From NCBI GenBank assembly GCA_009785335.1, contig WQWM01000014.1:1-53989 (forward strand): a stretch of DNA of 53,989 nt, read 5' to 3'. The position numbers and the translations under genes are program-made. The notes below the pieces were generated by a model, which searched no databases, was not told where the DNA came from, and saw only the letters and a list, made by a program, of their open reading frames with translations. The stretch comes from Oscillospiraceae bacterium (lineage in GTDB: Bacteria > Bacillota > Clostridia > Oscillospirales > Acutalibacteraceae). Below, piece by piece: positions 45,048 to 53,939 of the stretch. How positions within the stretch are numbered: position 1 is the stretch's first letter; each line of letters opens with the position of its first letter.

Positions 45048-45248
45048 ATGCCGAAAATCAAAACGCACTCGGGCGCAAAAAAGCGCTTTAAGATTTCCAA
45101 GGGCGGCAAAGTGATGCGCGGCCACGCAAACACCGGGCACGACATCAAAGGCCGCAAAAACGCCAAGAAAAAACGCGGTCTGCGCGGCACCGCAGTGGCA
45201 GACAAAACCAACACCGCAAATATTAAACGGCTGATTCCGTATAAATAG
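45048..45248 (+). CDS. rpmI: 50S ribosomal protein L35
   Basis: 66 residues, normal size. It begins MPKIKTHSGAKKRFKISKGGK, typical of L35, and is rich in Lys and Arg. AAGGAG lies just before the ATG, two bases after infC. Part of the infC-rpmI-rplT unit. Confidence 0.97.
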   Translation: MPKIKTHSGAKKRFKISKGGKVMRGHANTGHDIKGRKNAKKKRGLRGTAVADKTNTANIKRLIPYK

Positions 45249-45261
45249 GAGGACATAAATT

Positions 45262-45615
45262 ATGGCAAGAGTAAAAGGCGCGGTTGTCACGCGCAAACGC
45301 CGCAAAAAAGTATTAAAGATGGCCAAGGGCTACTACGGTGCCAAAAGCCGCCTGTTTAAAACCGCCAAACAAGCCGTGATGAAAAGCGGTCAATACGCCT
45401 ACATCGGCCGCAAACAACGCAAGCGTGATTTTCGTCGGTTGTGGATCACCCGCATCAGCGCAGCCGCAAAAGCCAACGGCATGAACTACAGCACGTTCAT
45501 CAACGGGCTGAAAAAAGCCAACATTGACCTCAACCGCAAAATGCTCAGCGAAATCGCCATTGCCGACCCCGCAGCCTTCACCACTCTGGTGGAAGCAGCG
45601 AAAGCGGCACTGTGA
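45262..45615 (+). CDS. rplT: 50S ribosomal protein L20
   Basis: 117 residues. It begins [29 protein letters not shown], the conserved basic N-terminal extension that enters 23S rRNA, followed by the globular domain ([18 protein letters not shown]). AGGAGG precedes the ATG. It is the likely repressor acting on the leader at 44341-44460. Its TGA overlaps the next gene's GTG. Confidence 0.97.
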   Translation: MARVKGAVVTRKRRKKVLKMAKGYYGAKSRLFKTAKQAVMKSGQYAYIGRKQRKRDFRRLWITRISAAAKANGMNYSTFINGLKKANIDLNRKMLSEIAIADPAAFTTLVEAAKAAL

Positions 45616-46079
45616 GGCGCAGTAAATTAACCAAAAATCAGGCAGACATAGGAAATGTGTCTGCCTTTGCGCATGCTAGGAATGTGCGTATTTTATATGG
45701 CGCAATTGCGTTGGTGTCATTCACAGCAATTGTATATATCGCATTGTTCGTCACGCAGCCCTTTGTGCGCGGGCACTTGGGCGATGTGCTGGTGGTGATT
45801 CCCATTCACTGCGCAATTCGTGTGATATTCCCCAAAAAGCCTAAACTACTCGCTTTATATGTGTTCCTGTTTGCCTGCCTAGTGGAGTTCACACAGTATT
45901 TCAACCTGCTGGAATTGCTGGGGCTGGCGCACATCACGTGGCTGCGCGTTGTGGTGGGTGTGACCTTTGATTGGATGGACATCGTGTGCTATGCCGTGGG
46001 CTGTGCGCTGATGTTCGGTCTTGATATGCTTTTATGCCGGAGGATACATGATAAGCTCAACACAAAACCCGCAGATTAA
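45612..46079 (+). CDS. DUF2809 family membrane protein
   Basis: 155 residues starting at GTG 45612 (GTGA overlap with rplT). Four hydrophobic helices are seen at about 28-50, 58-72, 78-95 and 125-145. The segments [29 protein letters not shown] and [14 protein letters not shown] are characteristic of DUF2809 proteins, whose function is unknown. It overlaps the following methyltransferase gene by 32 bases. Confidence 0.85.
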   Translation: MRRSKLTKNQADIGNVSAFAHARNVRILYGAIALVSFTAIVYIALFVTQPFVRGHLGDVLVVIPIHCAIRVIFPKKPKLLALYVFLFACLVEFTQYFNLLELLGLAHITWLRVVVGVTFDWMDIVCYAVGCALMFGLDMLLCRRIHDKLNTKPAD

Positions 46080-46782
46080 ACTGGCAGCAAAACTGCGCGA
46101 CTCGTCGCGTGCGCGGCGCGAGCATGGGCTGTTCTTTCTGGAGGGCTATCGCCTTTGCATGGACGCCCTTGAAAACGGCTACACGCCCGAACTGCTGCTT
46201 TGCACAGATAAGTTCGACTTACCCGGTGCGGTGCACATTAGCGAAAGCGTGGCGCAAAAGCTTGGGGATACCGTGACACCGCAGGGGATGTTTGGGTTGT
46301 TTGCGCACTCCCCCCTGTCGTCTTTGACGACATCTCCCCTCAAGGAGGGGGGCAAGGTGGTTGCCTTAGAAAACCTGCAAGATCCGGCCAACCTGGGCGC
46401 AATTGCCCGCACCGCTGAAGCCTTAGGGCTGCATGGTCTGGTCATCAGCGGCGGTTGTGATGTCTATCATCCAAAGGCACTGCGGGCAAGCATGGGCGCG
46501 CTGCTGCGCCTGCCAGTCACTGCCGTGGACAACCTGTCTGCATGGCTGCAAGCCTGCACACTGCCGACATACGCAGCCGTGCCTGTAGAGTCAGCGATTA
46601 CGCCGTCCGAGTGCGATTTTTCTGCAGGTGCCGTGGTGGTCATCGGCAACGAGGGCAACGGCCTAAGCCAAGAAGCAATTGCAGCATGTGACGCAAGCAT
46701 AACCATCCCCATGCGCGGCCGCGCCGAAAGCCTAAATGCTGCAGCCGCTGCGGCGATTTTGATGTGGGAGCTTTGTAAATGA
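46048..46782 (+). CDS. SpoU/TrmH family RNA methyltransferase
   Basis: 244 residues from ATG 46048 (CGGAGGA upstream). An N-terminal substrate-binding domain ([15 protein letters not shown]... LEGYRL) and a C-terminal knotted SAM domain with the three motifs ENLQDPANLGAIARTAEA, VVIGNEGNGLSQE and IPMRGRAESLNAAAAAAI. It 2'-O-methylates an RNA ribose, probably in 23S rRNA; the exact position cannot be told. A GC-rich palindromic repeat encodes the linker around residues 88-103 (SPLSSLTTSPLKEGGK). Its stop overlaps the dprA start by four bases (ATGA). Confidence 0.9.
   Translation: MISSTQNPQIKLAAKLRDSSRARREHGLFFLEGYRLCMDALENGYTPELLLCTDKFDLPGAVHISESVAQKLGDTVTPQGMFGLFAHSPLSSLTTSPLKEGGKVVALENLQDPANLGAIARTAEALGLHGLVISGGCDVYHPKALRASMGALLRLPVTAVDNLSAWLQACTLPTYAAVPVESAITPSECDFSAGAVVVIGNEGNGLSQEAIAACDASITIPMRGRAESLNAAAAAAILMWELCK
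46308..46356. repeat. GC-rich palindromic repeat inside the SpoU methyltransferase gene
   Basis: CTCCCCCCT..GTCGTC-TTT-GACGAC..TCTCCCCTCAAGGAGGGGGG, in frame in the interdomain linker. It resembles the intergenic repeat style at 39915 and 53745. Confidence 0.65.
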
Positions 46783-48017
46783 CGAAATATTTCGTGTGGC
46801 TGCAGTGCGCGTTGGGCATCACTTCTTCGTTGCGCACACAAGAGATTCTTGCCGCGTTTGACGGCAACGCACGTGCAATTTTTGATGCAAGCGATTATGA
46901 TAGAAGAGTGTCGGGCGTGTTCACCGCCGCACAAATTGACCGCATGCGGCGCACCACCCTTGCGCAAGCCGAGTTAATCTGCGATGAATGCGCACGGCTC
47001 AAGCTGCATATGCTAACCCCGCCGGATGATCACTACCCTGCCCTGCTGCGGCACATCATGAATTTGCCGCTGGTGCTTTATGTTCGCGGTGACCTCAGCT
47101 GCCTGCAACACAGCCTGCCGATTGCCCTAGTGGGCACACGCCGCGCCGACCGCAACAGCGTAGACATCGCCAGCCGCTTGGCGGGTGACCTCGCACGAGC
47201 CGGTTGTTGTATCGTCAGTGGTGGTGCGCTGGGCATTGATGCAGCAGCGCATTGGGGCGCACTGCACACGCGAGCAAAAACCGTTTGCGTGCTGGGCAAT
47301 GGCATTGCGCACAACTACCTGCCCGAAAACGCAAGCCTGCGCCAGCGCATTGCGCAAAGCGGTGCCGTGGTGAGCGAATATCCCGGCAACACCGCACCCA
47401 CCAAGCACAGTTTTCCCACGCGCAACCGCATCATTGCGGGCATGTGTGCAGGCACCATTGTGGTGGAGGCCGGCGAGCGCAGTGGTTCGCTCATTACCGC
47501 CACCTGTGCAGCCGAACAGGGCCGCGATGTCTTTGCCGTGCCGGGCGATGCCTTTGGCTCCACCTACACCGGCGGCAACAAGCTCATTCGCGAAGGCGCA
47601 AAGCCCGTGTTTTCCTCCGCCGATGTCCTCGAAGAATATGAAGCCAGCTACGCACATGTGCTCAACATGCGCCAAGCCGCACGCGATTTGCAACGCGCTT
47701 CGGTCATACCCGAAAAAGTGGCCGTTAAGCGTAAACCCGCACAACCTGTAGAGGCGGATGCAAATCCACCCGAAAGAAACTACCCCGTCACGCCTGCGGC
47801 GTGCCACCCCTCCACGGAGGGGAATTTTCCCCCACCGGCAGACTTACCACCGCTTGAACAAGCACTCGTGCAGTGTCTTGCTGCCAAGCCGTTGCATATA
47901 GATGAACTAGCGAAAGCCACAAGTGCAGGTTTAGGCGAATTGTTTGCCGCCTTGACAAAACTCGAAATTGCGGGTATAATTAAACAAACCCCCGGAAAAA
48001 TCTTTACCCGCTGCTAA
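46779..48017 (+). CDS. dprA: DNA processing protein DprA
   Basis: 412 residues. An N-terminal SAM-like domain, then the Rossmann-fold DprA core (about 75-300) with ALVGTRRADRNS, SGGALGIDAAAH, TVCVLGNGIAHNYLPEN, TRNRIIAGMCAGTIVVEAGERSGSLITA and VFAVPGD, and a C-terminal winged helix (about 355-412). DprA loads RecA on single-stranded DNA taken up during transformation. A palindromic repeat forms the Pro-rich linker at about 337-352. ATGA overlap with the preceding gene. A promoter for topA lies in its 3' end. Confidence 0.94.
   Translation: MTKYFVWLQCALGITSSLRTQEILAAFDGNARAIFDASDYDRRVSGVFTAAQIDRMRRTTLAQAELICDECARLKLHMLTPPDDHYPALLRHIMNLPLVLYVRGDLSCLQHSLPIALVGTRRADRNSVDIASRLAGDLARAGCCIVSGGALGIDAAAHWGALHTRAKTVCVLGNGIAHNYLPENASLRQRIAQSGAVVSEYPGNTAPTKHSFPTRNRIIAGMCAGTIVVEAGERSGSLITATCAAEQGRDVFAVPGDAFGSTYTGGNKLIREGAKPVFSSADVLEEYEASYAHVLNMRQAARDLQRASVIPEKVAVKRKPAQPVEADANPPERNYPVTPAACHPSTEGNFPPPADLPPLEQALVQCLAAKPLHIDELAKATSAGLGELFAALTKLEIAGIIKQTPGKIFTRC
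47787..47835. repeat. GC-rich palindromic repeat inside dprA
   Basis: GTCACGCC-TGCG-GCGTG then CCACCCCTCCACGGAGGGG and a C-rich end, in frame, encoding the linker before the winged-helix domain. Its reverse complement matches the repeat at 39948-39968 (GGCACGCC..GGCGTGAC). Confidence 0.72.
47952..47980 (+). promoter_or_regulatory. topA promoter inside the dprA 3' end
   Basis: TTGACA (47952-47957), 17 bases, TATAAT (47975-47980), 68 bases before the topA start. Confidence 0.82.
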
Positions 48018-48047
48018 ATTATATTGTTTCCCATGGAGGAAAATCTT

Positions 48048-50192
48048 TTGCCAAAACTTATTATCGTAGAATCCCCCGCGAAGGCTAAATCCATCGCGAA
48101 ATATTTAGGCAGCGGCTATGTGGTTGCGTCCAGCATGGGTCATGTGCGCGACCTACCACCCACCCGCCTTGCTGTGGACGTGAAATCTAATTTTACGCCC
48201 ACTTACGTCATCCTAAAAGAAAAAGAAAAACTTGTGAAAGAGCTGCAAGGCAAGGCCAAAAAATGCGGCGAAGTCTTTCTCGCCACCGACCCTGACCGCG
48301 AAGGCGAAGCCATTTCGTGGCACTTGGGGCATATTTTAGGGCTCGACGGCCAACTGCCAAACCGCGTCACCTTCAACGAAATCACCAAAAGCGGTGTGCT
48401 CGCAGGCATGGCCAATGCGCGGCAAATCGACATGGACTTGGTCAACGCCCAGCAAGCACGACGCATCCTCGACCGCCTGGTTGGTTATCGCCTCAGCCCC
48501 TTTGTCAGCCAGAAAATCCGCCGCGGATTGTCGGCCGGGCGCGTGCAAAGCGTGGCCCTGCGACTGATTGTTGACCGTGAGCTAGACATCCGCGCCTTCA
48601 ATCCCGAGGAATATTGGACGATTGATGCCAAGTTGCTCAACAAAGCCAAAAAGAGCCTGAAAGCCAGCTTTGTGGGCGACCAAAAGGGCAAAATCGCGCT
48701 GAAAGATAAAGCGCAAACCGATAAAATTCTCGCTCGGCTCGACGGCGCACAATACTGGGTGGCAGGGCTGAAAAAAGGCACGCGCACCAAGAACCCCGCG
48801 CCGCCGTTTATCACATCCACTTTGCAGCAAGAGGCCAGCCGTCGCTTGGGTTTTCAAGCGCAACGCACCATGCGTGCCGCGCAAGATCTCTACGAAGGCA
48901 TGGAAATCCCGGGTTATGGCACCACAGGGCTTATCACCTATATGCGTACGGACTCGCTGCGCGTGAGCGAAGAAGCGCGCGAGCAAGCCGCCGGCTACAT
49001 CGCCGACACCTACGGCAAGAAATATCTACCGCCTAAGCCGCGCTATTATAAATCCCGCGCCAACGCACAAGATGGCCACGAAGCCATCCGTCCCACCATC
49101 CCCGGGCTCACCCCCGCGCAGGTGAAAAGCAGCCTTAGCCCCGACCAATTCAAGATCTACGATCTCATTTGGAAGCGCTTCATGGCAAGCTTGATGGCAG
49201 GCTGTCTGCAAAACACGGTGAAGGCGACCATCTTTGCCGCCAACGCAAACGAACGCCGTCAAAACAAGCACCTAGTATTCAGCGCAAGTGGCTACACCGT
49301 TGCGTTCGACGGTTTTTCTTGTCTATATGTAGAGGCTGTGGATGAGGAAAACGACAGGGGTAACGCACTCGGTTCAGATAAGGACGACGGCGAACGCCGC
49401 CTGCCCGAGCTGCGTGAGGGCGAGCCGCTGAACCTCGCAGAGCTGCTGCCCGCGCAGCACTTCACCCAGCCACCACCGCGCTTCACCGAGGCCAGCCTCA
49501 TCAAAGCCCTTGAGGAAAATGGCGTTGGCCGCCCCAGCACTTATGCCACCATCATCAGCACGATTACGCAGCGCGGTTATGTCACGCGCAAGCAAAAGCA
49601 GCTCACCCCCACCGAGCTCGGCGAAACGCTCACCGCACTGCTCAAAGAGCGCTTCCCGAACATCGTTAACGTCACCTTCACCGCCGGCATGGAAGATCAA
49701 CTTGACCAAGTGGGCGAAGGCAAGGCGAATTATATCAAAGTCCTCGACGATTTTTACAGCGGCTTTGAGGCCACCCTCACCCAAGCCAAAGCCGACATGC
49801 AAGGCGTAAAAATCCAGCTGCAAGAAGACCTCACCGACATCCCCTGCGACAAATGCGGGCGCTTGATGGTGATTAAGTCCGGCAAATTCGGGCGCTTTCT
49901 GGCCTGCCCCGGCTTCCCCGATTGCAAGAACGCAAAACCCCTCGTCATGGAATCCAATGCCCAGTGCCCAAAATGCGGCAAGACCATCGTGCAACGCAAA
50001 GCCAAGAAAACCGGCCGCGTGTTCTACGGCTGCCAAGGTTGGCCCGACTGCGAATTTGTCACCTGGGACGTACCCAGCGAAGAAAAATGCCCGCAGTGCA
50101 GCAAAAACTTGTTCAAACCCCGCACAAGTTCGCTCAAATGCCACAACGAAGGCTGCGGCTACACGGCCAAAAAAGCGGAGAAGAAAGCGTGA
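48048..50192 (+). CDS. topA: DNA topoisomerase I
   Basis: 714 residues from TTG 48048, seven bases after GGAGGA (48035-48040); an in-frame ATG at 48033 overlaps that site. A type IA topoisomerase that relaxes negative supercoils. The Toprim domain opens with LIIVESPAKAKSIAKYLG and holds the DPDREGEAISWH acidic triad; the catalytic Tyr298 is in LITYMRTDS. Three C-terminal zinc ribbons follow (CDKCG..CPGFPDC, CPKCG..CQGWPDC, CPQCS..CHNEGC). It has its own promoter and a bidirectional terminator downstream. Confidence 0.96.
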   Translation: MPKLIIVESPAKAKSIAKYLGSGYVVASSMGHVRDLPPTRLAVDVKSNFTPTYVILKEKEKLVKELQGKAKKCGEVFLATDPDREGEAISWHLGHILGLDGQLPNRVTFNEITKSGVLAGMANARQIDMDLVNAQQARRILDRLVGYRLSPFVSQKIRRGLSAGRVQSVALRLIVDRELDIRAFNPEEYWTIDAKLLNKAKKSLKASFVGDQKGKIALKDKAQTDKILARLDGAQYWVAGLKKGTRTKNPAPPFITSTLQQEASRRLGFQAQRTMRAAQDLYEGMEIPGYGTTGLITYMRTDSLRVSEEAREQAAGYIADTYGKKYLPPKPRYYKSRANAQDGHEAIRPTIPGLTPAQVKSSLSPDQFKIYDLIWKRFMASLMAGCLQNTVKATIFAANANERRQNKHLVFSASGYTVAFDGFSCLYVEAVDEENDRGNALGSDKDDGERRLPELREGEPLNLAELLPAQHFTQPPPRFTEASLIKALEENGVGRPSTYATIISTITQRGYVTRKQKQLTPTELGETLTALLKERFPNIVNVTFTAGMEDQLDQVGEGKANYIKVLDDFYSGFEATLTQAKADMQGVKIQLQEDLTDIPCDKCGRLMVIKSGKFGRFLACPGFPDCKNAKPLVMESNAQCPKCGKTIVQRKAKKTGRVFYGCQGWPDCEFVTWDVPSEEKCPQCSKNLFKPRTSSLKCHNEGCGYTAKKAEKKA

Positions 50193-50214
50193 GTTTTGCG
50201 CTCGCCGCGCAGGC

Positions 50215-50240
50215 ATTACTTTTTTTGCAAAAAAAGTAAT
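50215..50240. repeat. T/A hairpin after topA
   Basis: ATTACTTTTTTT-GC-AAAAAAAGTAAT, a perfect palindrome 22 bases after the topA stop; member of the dispersed hairpin family. Confidence 0.7.
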
Positions 50241-50269
50241 CAAAAAAACCTAGATTATCAAATAAAACG

Positions 50270-50303
50270 AAACCCACCCTGTTTTTTTACAGAGTGGGTT
50301 TTT
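50270..50303. terminator. Bidirectional terminator between topA and ridA
   Basis: AAACCCAC..CTGT / ACAG..GTGGGTTT with a T-rich loop. T run on the plus strand, and CGTTTTATTT on the minus strand. Confidence 0.88.
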
Positions 50304-50318
50304 GCTATTTCATTAAAT

Positions 50319-50369
50319 AGTCACCGCGAAGCGGCTAAAGTTTTTTGGTTCTTTTTTTCAAAAAAGAAC
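50319..50369. repeat. Box plus hairpin element at the ridA 3' end
   Basis: AGTCACCGCGAAGCGGCTAAAG, then GTTCTTTTTTT-CAAAAAAGAAC (50348-50369), ending three bases from the ridA stop codon. Confidence 0.7.
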
Positions 50370-50372
50370 ACA

Positions 50373-50732
50373 TCACGCCACCGCAATCACTTCAATCTCC
50401 ACCAGCGCATCCTTGGGCAGCTGTTTGGCGGCCACGGTGCTGCGTGCGGGTTTGTGCGCGAAATATTGCTCATACACGCCATTGAAGGTAGCAAAATCGG
50501 CCATGTCTGCGAGAAAACAGGTGGTTTTCACCACGTTTTCGCGCGTCATGCCAGCAGCGGCAAGCACCGCGGTCACATTTTCACACACCTTATGTGTTTG
50601 CGTGGCCACGTCAGCATCCAGAGCATCCATGGCGATTTGCCCGCTGGCATACAGCGTGCCGTTCACCAGCACAGCCTGCGAATATGGCCCCACGGGAAAT
50701 GGAGCGTTTTCAGTAAAAATAATTTCTTTCAT
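50373..50732 (-). CDS. ridA: RidA family enamine/imine deaminase
   Basis: 119 residues. It begins with the family pattern FTENAPFPVGPYSQAV and contains LYASGQIAMD and a C-terminal ARSTVAAKQLPKDALVEIEVIA with the conserved active-site Arg. RidA hydrolyses reactive enamine/imine intermediates such as 2-aminocrotonate/2-aminoacrylate released by threonine (serine) dehydratase. It follows ilvA after 23 bases with AAGGAAGGA as ribosome site, so enzyme and detoxifier are made together. Confidence 0.95.
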   Translation of the reverse strand: MKEIIFTENAPFPVGPYSQAVLVNGTLYASGQIAMDALDADVATQTHKVCENVTAVLAAAGMTRENVVKTTCFLADMADFATFNGVYEQYFAHKPARSTVAAKQLPKDALVEIEVIAVA

Positions 50733-50755
50733 ATTAAATCCTTCCTTATAGGGAT

Positions 50756-51979
50756 TTACAATACTTTATAGCCATGTTCGGTCAACGTTTGAATCACCGT
50801 GTCACGGTGGGCTTTATCTTTGGTTTCAATGGTCAGGCGCAAAATGCAGCTGGCGATGTCCGTGTTTTCACGCCCGGGATTATGCACCAAATCAACCACG
50901 TTTGCGCCGCAATCGGCAATGATTTTGCTCACGCCCATCAGTTGCCCGGGGCGTTCAATCAGCTCAATGGTCAGGTGCGACAACCGCCCGGTGGCCAGCA
51001 GCCCGCGATTGATGACTCGCGGCAGGTTGTTCACATCAATGTTGCCGCCGCTGACAATCGCACACACGTTCTTGCCCGCAAGGGGCAGCTTGTTGAACAT
51101 CGCCGCCGCCACAGCAACCGCACCGGCACCTTCTGCAATGAACTTTTGCTGCTCCATCAAATGCAGAATCGCAATGGCGATTTCGTCGTCTGTCACGGTC
51201 ACAATTTCGTCCACATATTCGCTGCAATAATTATAGGTCAGCTCACCGGGATGTTTCACCGCAATGCCATCCGCAAAGGTCGCCACTTGCTCAAGCGATT
51301 GCCTTTGCTGCGTCGCCATCGACTGCGCCATGCTTGCCGCACCCGCAGCCTGCACGCCATAGACCTTGCAATTTTTCGCGCGATTGCTTTTTTTAATCGC
51401 CACCGCCACGCCGGAAATCAACCCGCCGCCGCCCACCGGCACGATAATCGCGTCTAGGTCGTTGAGTATCTTGCCCTTTGCACGGTACTGATCTAAGATC
51501 TCCAGGCCAATCGTGCCCTGCCCGGCAATCACCTGCTCATCATCAAATGGATGAATGAACACGCCGCCATTGGTTTGTTCAAACTCGCGCGCAGCTTGGT
51601 AGGCATCGTCATACACGCCATCCACAATCACCACACGCACGCCATAACGCTCGGTGGCTTCAATCTTCGAAATCGGCGCAATGCTGGGGATGAAAATCGT
51701 GGCATCAATGCCCGCACGCTGCGCAGCCAAAGCCACGCCCTGCGCATGGTTGCCCGCCGAGCAAGCAATCACGCCGCGTGCTTTTTCCTCGTCAGTCATC
51801 AGGCTCATTTTATAGTACGCACCACGCACCTTGAACGAGCCGGTCACCTGCCAATTTTCGGCTTTGAGATAAAGCTGCTCACAGCCGGGCACCAAACGGG
51901 GCGCCCAAACCATATCGGTTGGACGCAACACTTGTTTGAGCACAGAGGCTGCCTTTTGAATTTTATTGTACGTCAGCAT
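50756..51979 (-). CDS. ilvA: Threonine ammonia-lyase
   Basis: 407 residues from ATG 51979. A PLP enzyme turning threonine into 2-oxobutyrate and ammonia. The Schiff-base lysine is in [11 protein letters not shown] (about 48-58), with [11 protein letters not shown] and the glycine loop [13 protein letters not shown] following. A single C-terminal ACT domain (about 330-407, [17 protein letters not shown]) is present, as in the shorter ACT-containing class. AAAGGTG is the ribosome site. It overlaps ilvD by 17 bases. With IlvD it serves isoleucine synthesis. Confidence 0.94.
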   Translation of the reverse strand: MLTYNKIQKAASVLKQVLRPTDMVWAPRLVPGCEQLYLKAENWQVTGSFKVRGAYYKMSLMTDEEKARGVIACSAGNHAQGVALAAQRAGIDATIFIPSIAPISKIEATERYGVRVVIVDGVYDDAYQAAREFEQTNGGVFIHPFDDEQVIAGQGTIGLEILDQYRAKGKILNDLDAIIVPVGGGGLISGVAVAIKKSNRAKNCKVYGVQAAGAASMAQSMATQQRQSLEQVATFADGIAVKHPGELTYNYCSEYVDEIVTVTDDEIAIAILHLMEQQKFIAEGAGAVAVAAAMFNKLPLAGKNVCAIVSGGNIDVNNLPRVINRGLLATGRLSHLTIELIERPGQLMGVSKIIADCGANVVDLVHNPGRENTDIASCILRLTIETKDKAHRDTVIQTLTEHGYKVL

Positions 51980-53600
51980 ACACAGCACCTTTGTCCGCCG
52001 AGCAAACCATGCTCGCATAGCGCTTGAGATAGCCCATCAATTCTCGCGGCGGGCGCAATTGCATCGTTGCTTTGCGTTGCGCAATTTCTTCGTCGCTCAC
52101 CAGCAGATTAATGGCGTAGTTGTCAATGTCAATGTGAATCATGTCACCCTCTTGCACATAGGCAATCAGGCCGCCAGTGCTGGCCTCGGGCGAAATGTGA
52201 CCGATTGCGGCACCCCTAGTCGCACCCGAAAATCTGCCGTCAGTGATCAGCGCAACATCGGCATCCAAGCCCATGCCTGCAATGGCAGACGTGGGGTTGA
52301 GCATCTCGCGCATGCCGGGGCCGCCCGCTGGGCCTTCGTAGCGAATCACCACCACATCGCCGGGCACAATTTGCTTGCCATAAATCGCCGCCACCGCATC
52401 TTCTTCGCTGTTGAACGTACGCGCACGGCCAGTAAAATTAAGCATTTCTGGCTTCACAGCACTTCTCTTCACAACGGCTCCATCCACCGCAAGATTGCCA
52501 AACAGCGCAGCCAAGCCGCCCGTTTCGCTATAGCGTTGAATCACATCGGGGCGCAGCACTTTGGCATTGGCGATATTCTCACGCACGCGCTTGCCGGTTG
52601 CGGTGATTTCATCCAGGTTAAGCAAATCGCCTAACGTATTCATCACAGCATACACACCGCCAGCGTAGTATAAATCCTCAATGTGGTGCGGACCCGCAGG
52701 CGCAAGCTTGCATAAATTCGGCGTTTTTTCGCTGATTTCATTCAGCTGCCGCAGGTCAAGGGTATAACCGCGCTCGTGCGCAATGGCAATCAAATGCAGC
52801 ACGCTGTTCGTGGAGCAACCCAGTGCCATGTCCACAGTCAGGGCGTTCTCAAAGGCTTTTTCCGTCATGATATCACTCGGGCGAATATTCGCTTTGAACA
52901 GTTCCATCACCTGATGCCCTGCGGTTTTGGCCAAACGCAAGCGCTCGGCAAACACAGCGGGAACCGTGCCGTTGCCCGGCAGTGCAACACCCAATGCCTC
53001 GCACAGGCAGTTCATGCTGTTGGCGGTAAACATGCCCGAACAGCTGCCGCAACCCGGGCAAGCGATGTCTTCCATCCAAGCGAGTTCTTCATCGGTCATT
53101 TTTCCGGCTTTCACGCTGCCCACAGCCTCAAACATGTGCGTGAGATCGCGGCCGTGAATGCTCAGCATCGGCCCGCCGCTCACAAACAGGCAGGGCATAT
53201 CCAACCGTGCCGCAGCCATCAGCATCGCCGGCACAATTTTATCACAGTTGGGGATAAACACCAACGCATCAAAGCGGTGCGCTTTCACCATGCATTCAAT
53301 GGTGTCGGCAATCAGCTCGCGCGAGCAAAGGCTATAGCGCATGCCTTCGTGCCCCATCGCAAGACCGTCGCACACACCAATGGTGTTGAACTCCACCGGG
53401 GTGCCGCCGTTCGCAAGCACACCATCTTTCACCGCGCGAGCGATTTGCGGCAAGTGAAAATGCCCGGGCACAATCTCATTGAACGAGTTCACAATGCCGA
53501 TGATCGGCTTATCAATTTGCTGTTGCGTGTAGCCCATGGACTTCAGCAGCGCACGCTTCGGGGCGTTTTCCAGCCCGGCTTTCATTAAATCACTGTTCAT
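51963..53600 (-). CDS. ilvD: Dihydroxy-acid dehydratase
   Basis: 545 residues from ATG 53600 (AGAAAGG seven bases upstream). An Fe-S enzyme of branched-chain amino acid synthesis that dehydrates 2,3-dihydroxy-isovalerate and -methylvalerate. The cluster cysteines are in [10 protein letters not shown] and [19 protein letters not shown] and [11 protein letters not shown] are C-terminal landmarks. The longer upstream frame runs through repeats and is not coding. First gene of ilvD-ilvA-ridA in this window. No promoter is obvious in the repeat-rich stretch upstream. Confidence 0.95.
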   Translation of the reverse strand: MNSDLMKAGLENAPKRALLKSMGYTQQQIDKPIIGIVNSFNEIVPGHFHLPQIARAVKDGVLANGGTPVEFNTIGVCDGLAMGHEGMRYSLCSRELIADTIECMVKAHRFDALVFIPNCDKIVPAMLMAAARLDMPCLFVSGGPMLSIHGRDLTHMFEAVGSVKAGKMTDEELAWMEDIACPGCGSCSGMFTANSMNCLCEALGVALPGNGTVPAVFAERLRLAKTAGHQVMELFKANIRPSDIMTEKAFENALTVDMALGCSTNSVLHLIAIAHERGYTLDLRQLNEISEKTPNLCKLAPAGPHHIEDLYYAGGVYAVMNTLGDLLNLDEITATGKRVRENIANAKVLRPDVIQRYSETGGLAALFGNLAVDGAVVKRSAVKPEMLNFTGRARTFNSEEDAVAAIYGKQIVPGDVVVIRYEGPAGGPGMREMLNPTSAIAGMGLDADVALITDGRFSGATRGAAIGHISPEASTGGLIAYVQEGDMIHIDIDNYAINLLVSDEEIAQRKATMQLRPPRELMGYLKRYASMVCSADKGAVYADVQ

Positions 53601-53616
53601 GTTTGACCTTTCTTTC

Positions 53617-53692
53617 GCTACTTTTTTGAAAAAAAGTAGCACAAAAAACTTTTTAATCGCTTCGCTGTGTCTTATGATAGTCTCTACACGTA
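53617..53692. repeat. Hairpin plus box element upstream of ilvD
   Basis: GCTACTTTTTT-GAAAAAAAGTAGC (53617-53640) followed by a 50-bp box copy (53643-53692) with AATCGCTTCGCTGTGTCTTA. It sits about five bases from the ilvD ribosome site. Confidence 0.78.
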
Positions 53693-53939
53693 GGCTCGCG
53701 CTTCGCGGGGAATTTTTATGATAGTTGAAAAAGCAAGCCCCTAGGCTCCTTCCTCGGGAAGGAGCTCCCCGAGTCGCGAGGGGTGAGGAAGGTTCGCGGA
53801 GCGAGGATTTCGCTGTCATTATCCTCACAACCCCAATTCCCCTCATCGGGGCCCCCGCGAACGCTTGCATTTGTGGGGTGGGTCATTGGGGGAGGAAAGC
53901 GCGTCGTAGACGTGCAGGTGGGGGTTGCGCAAAGCAACC
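53693..53939. repeat. Repeat-rich block between two direct repeats
   Basis: No credible gene. It holds GGCTCCTTCCTCGGGAAGGAG, CTCCCC..CGCGAGGGG and AATTCCCCTCATCGGGG, GC-rich palindromes in the style of the elements at 39915 and in dprA, plus a second CGCTTCGCGGGG segment near 53702 like the one at 27329. Confidence 0.6.
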
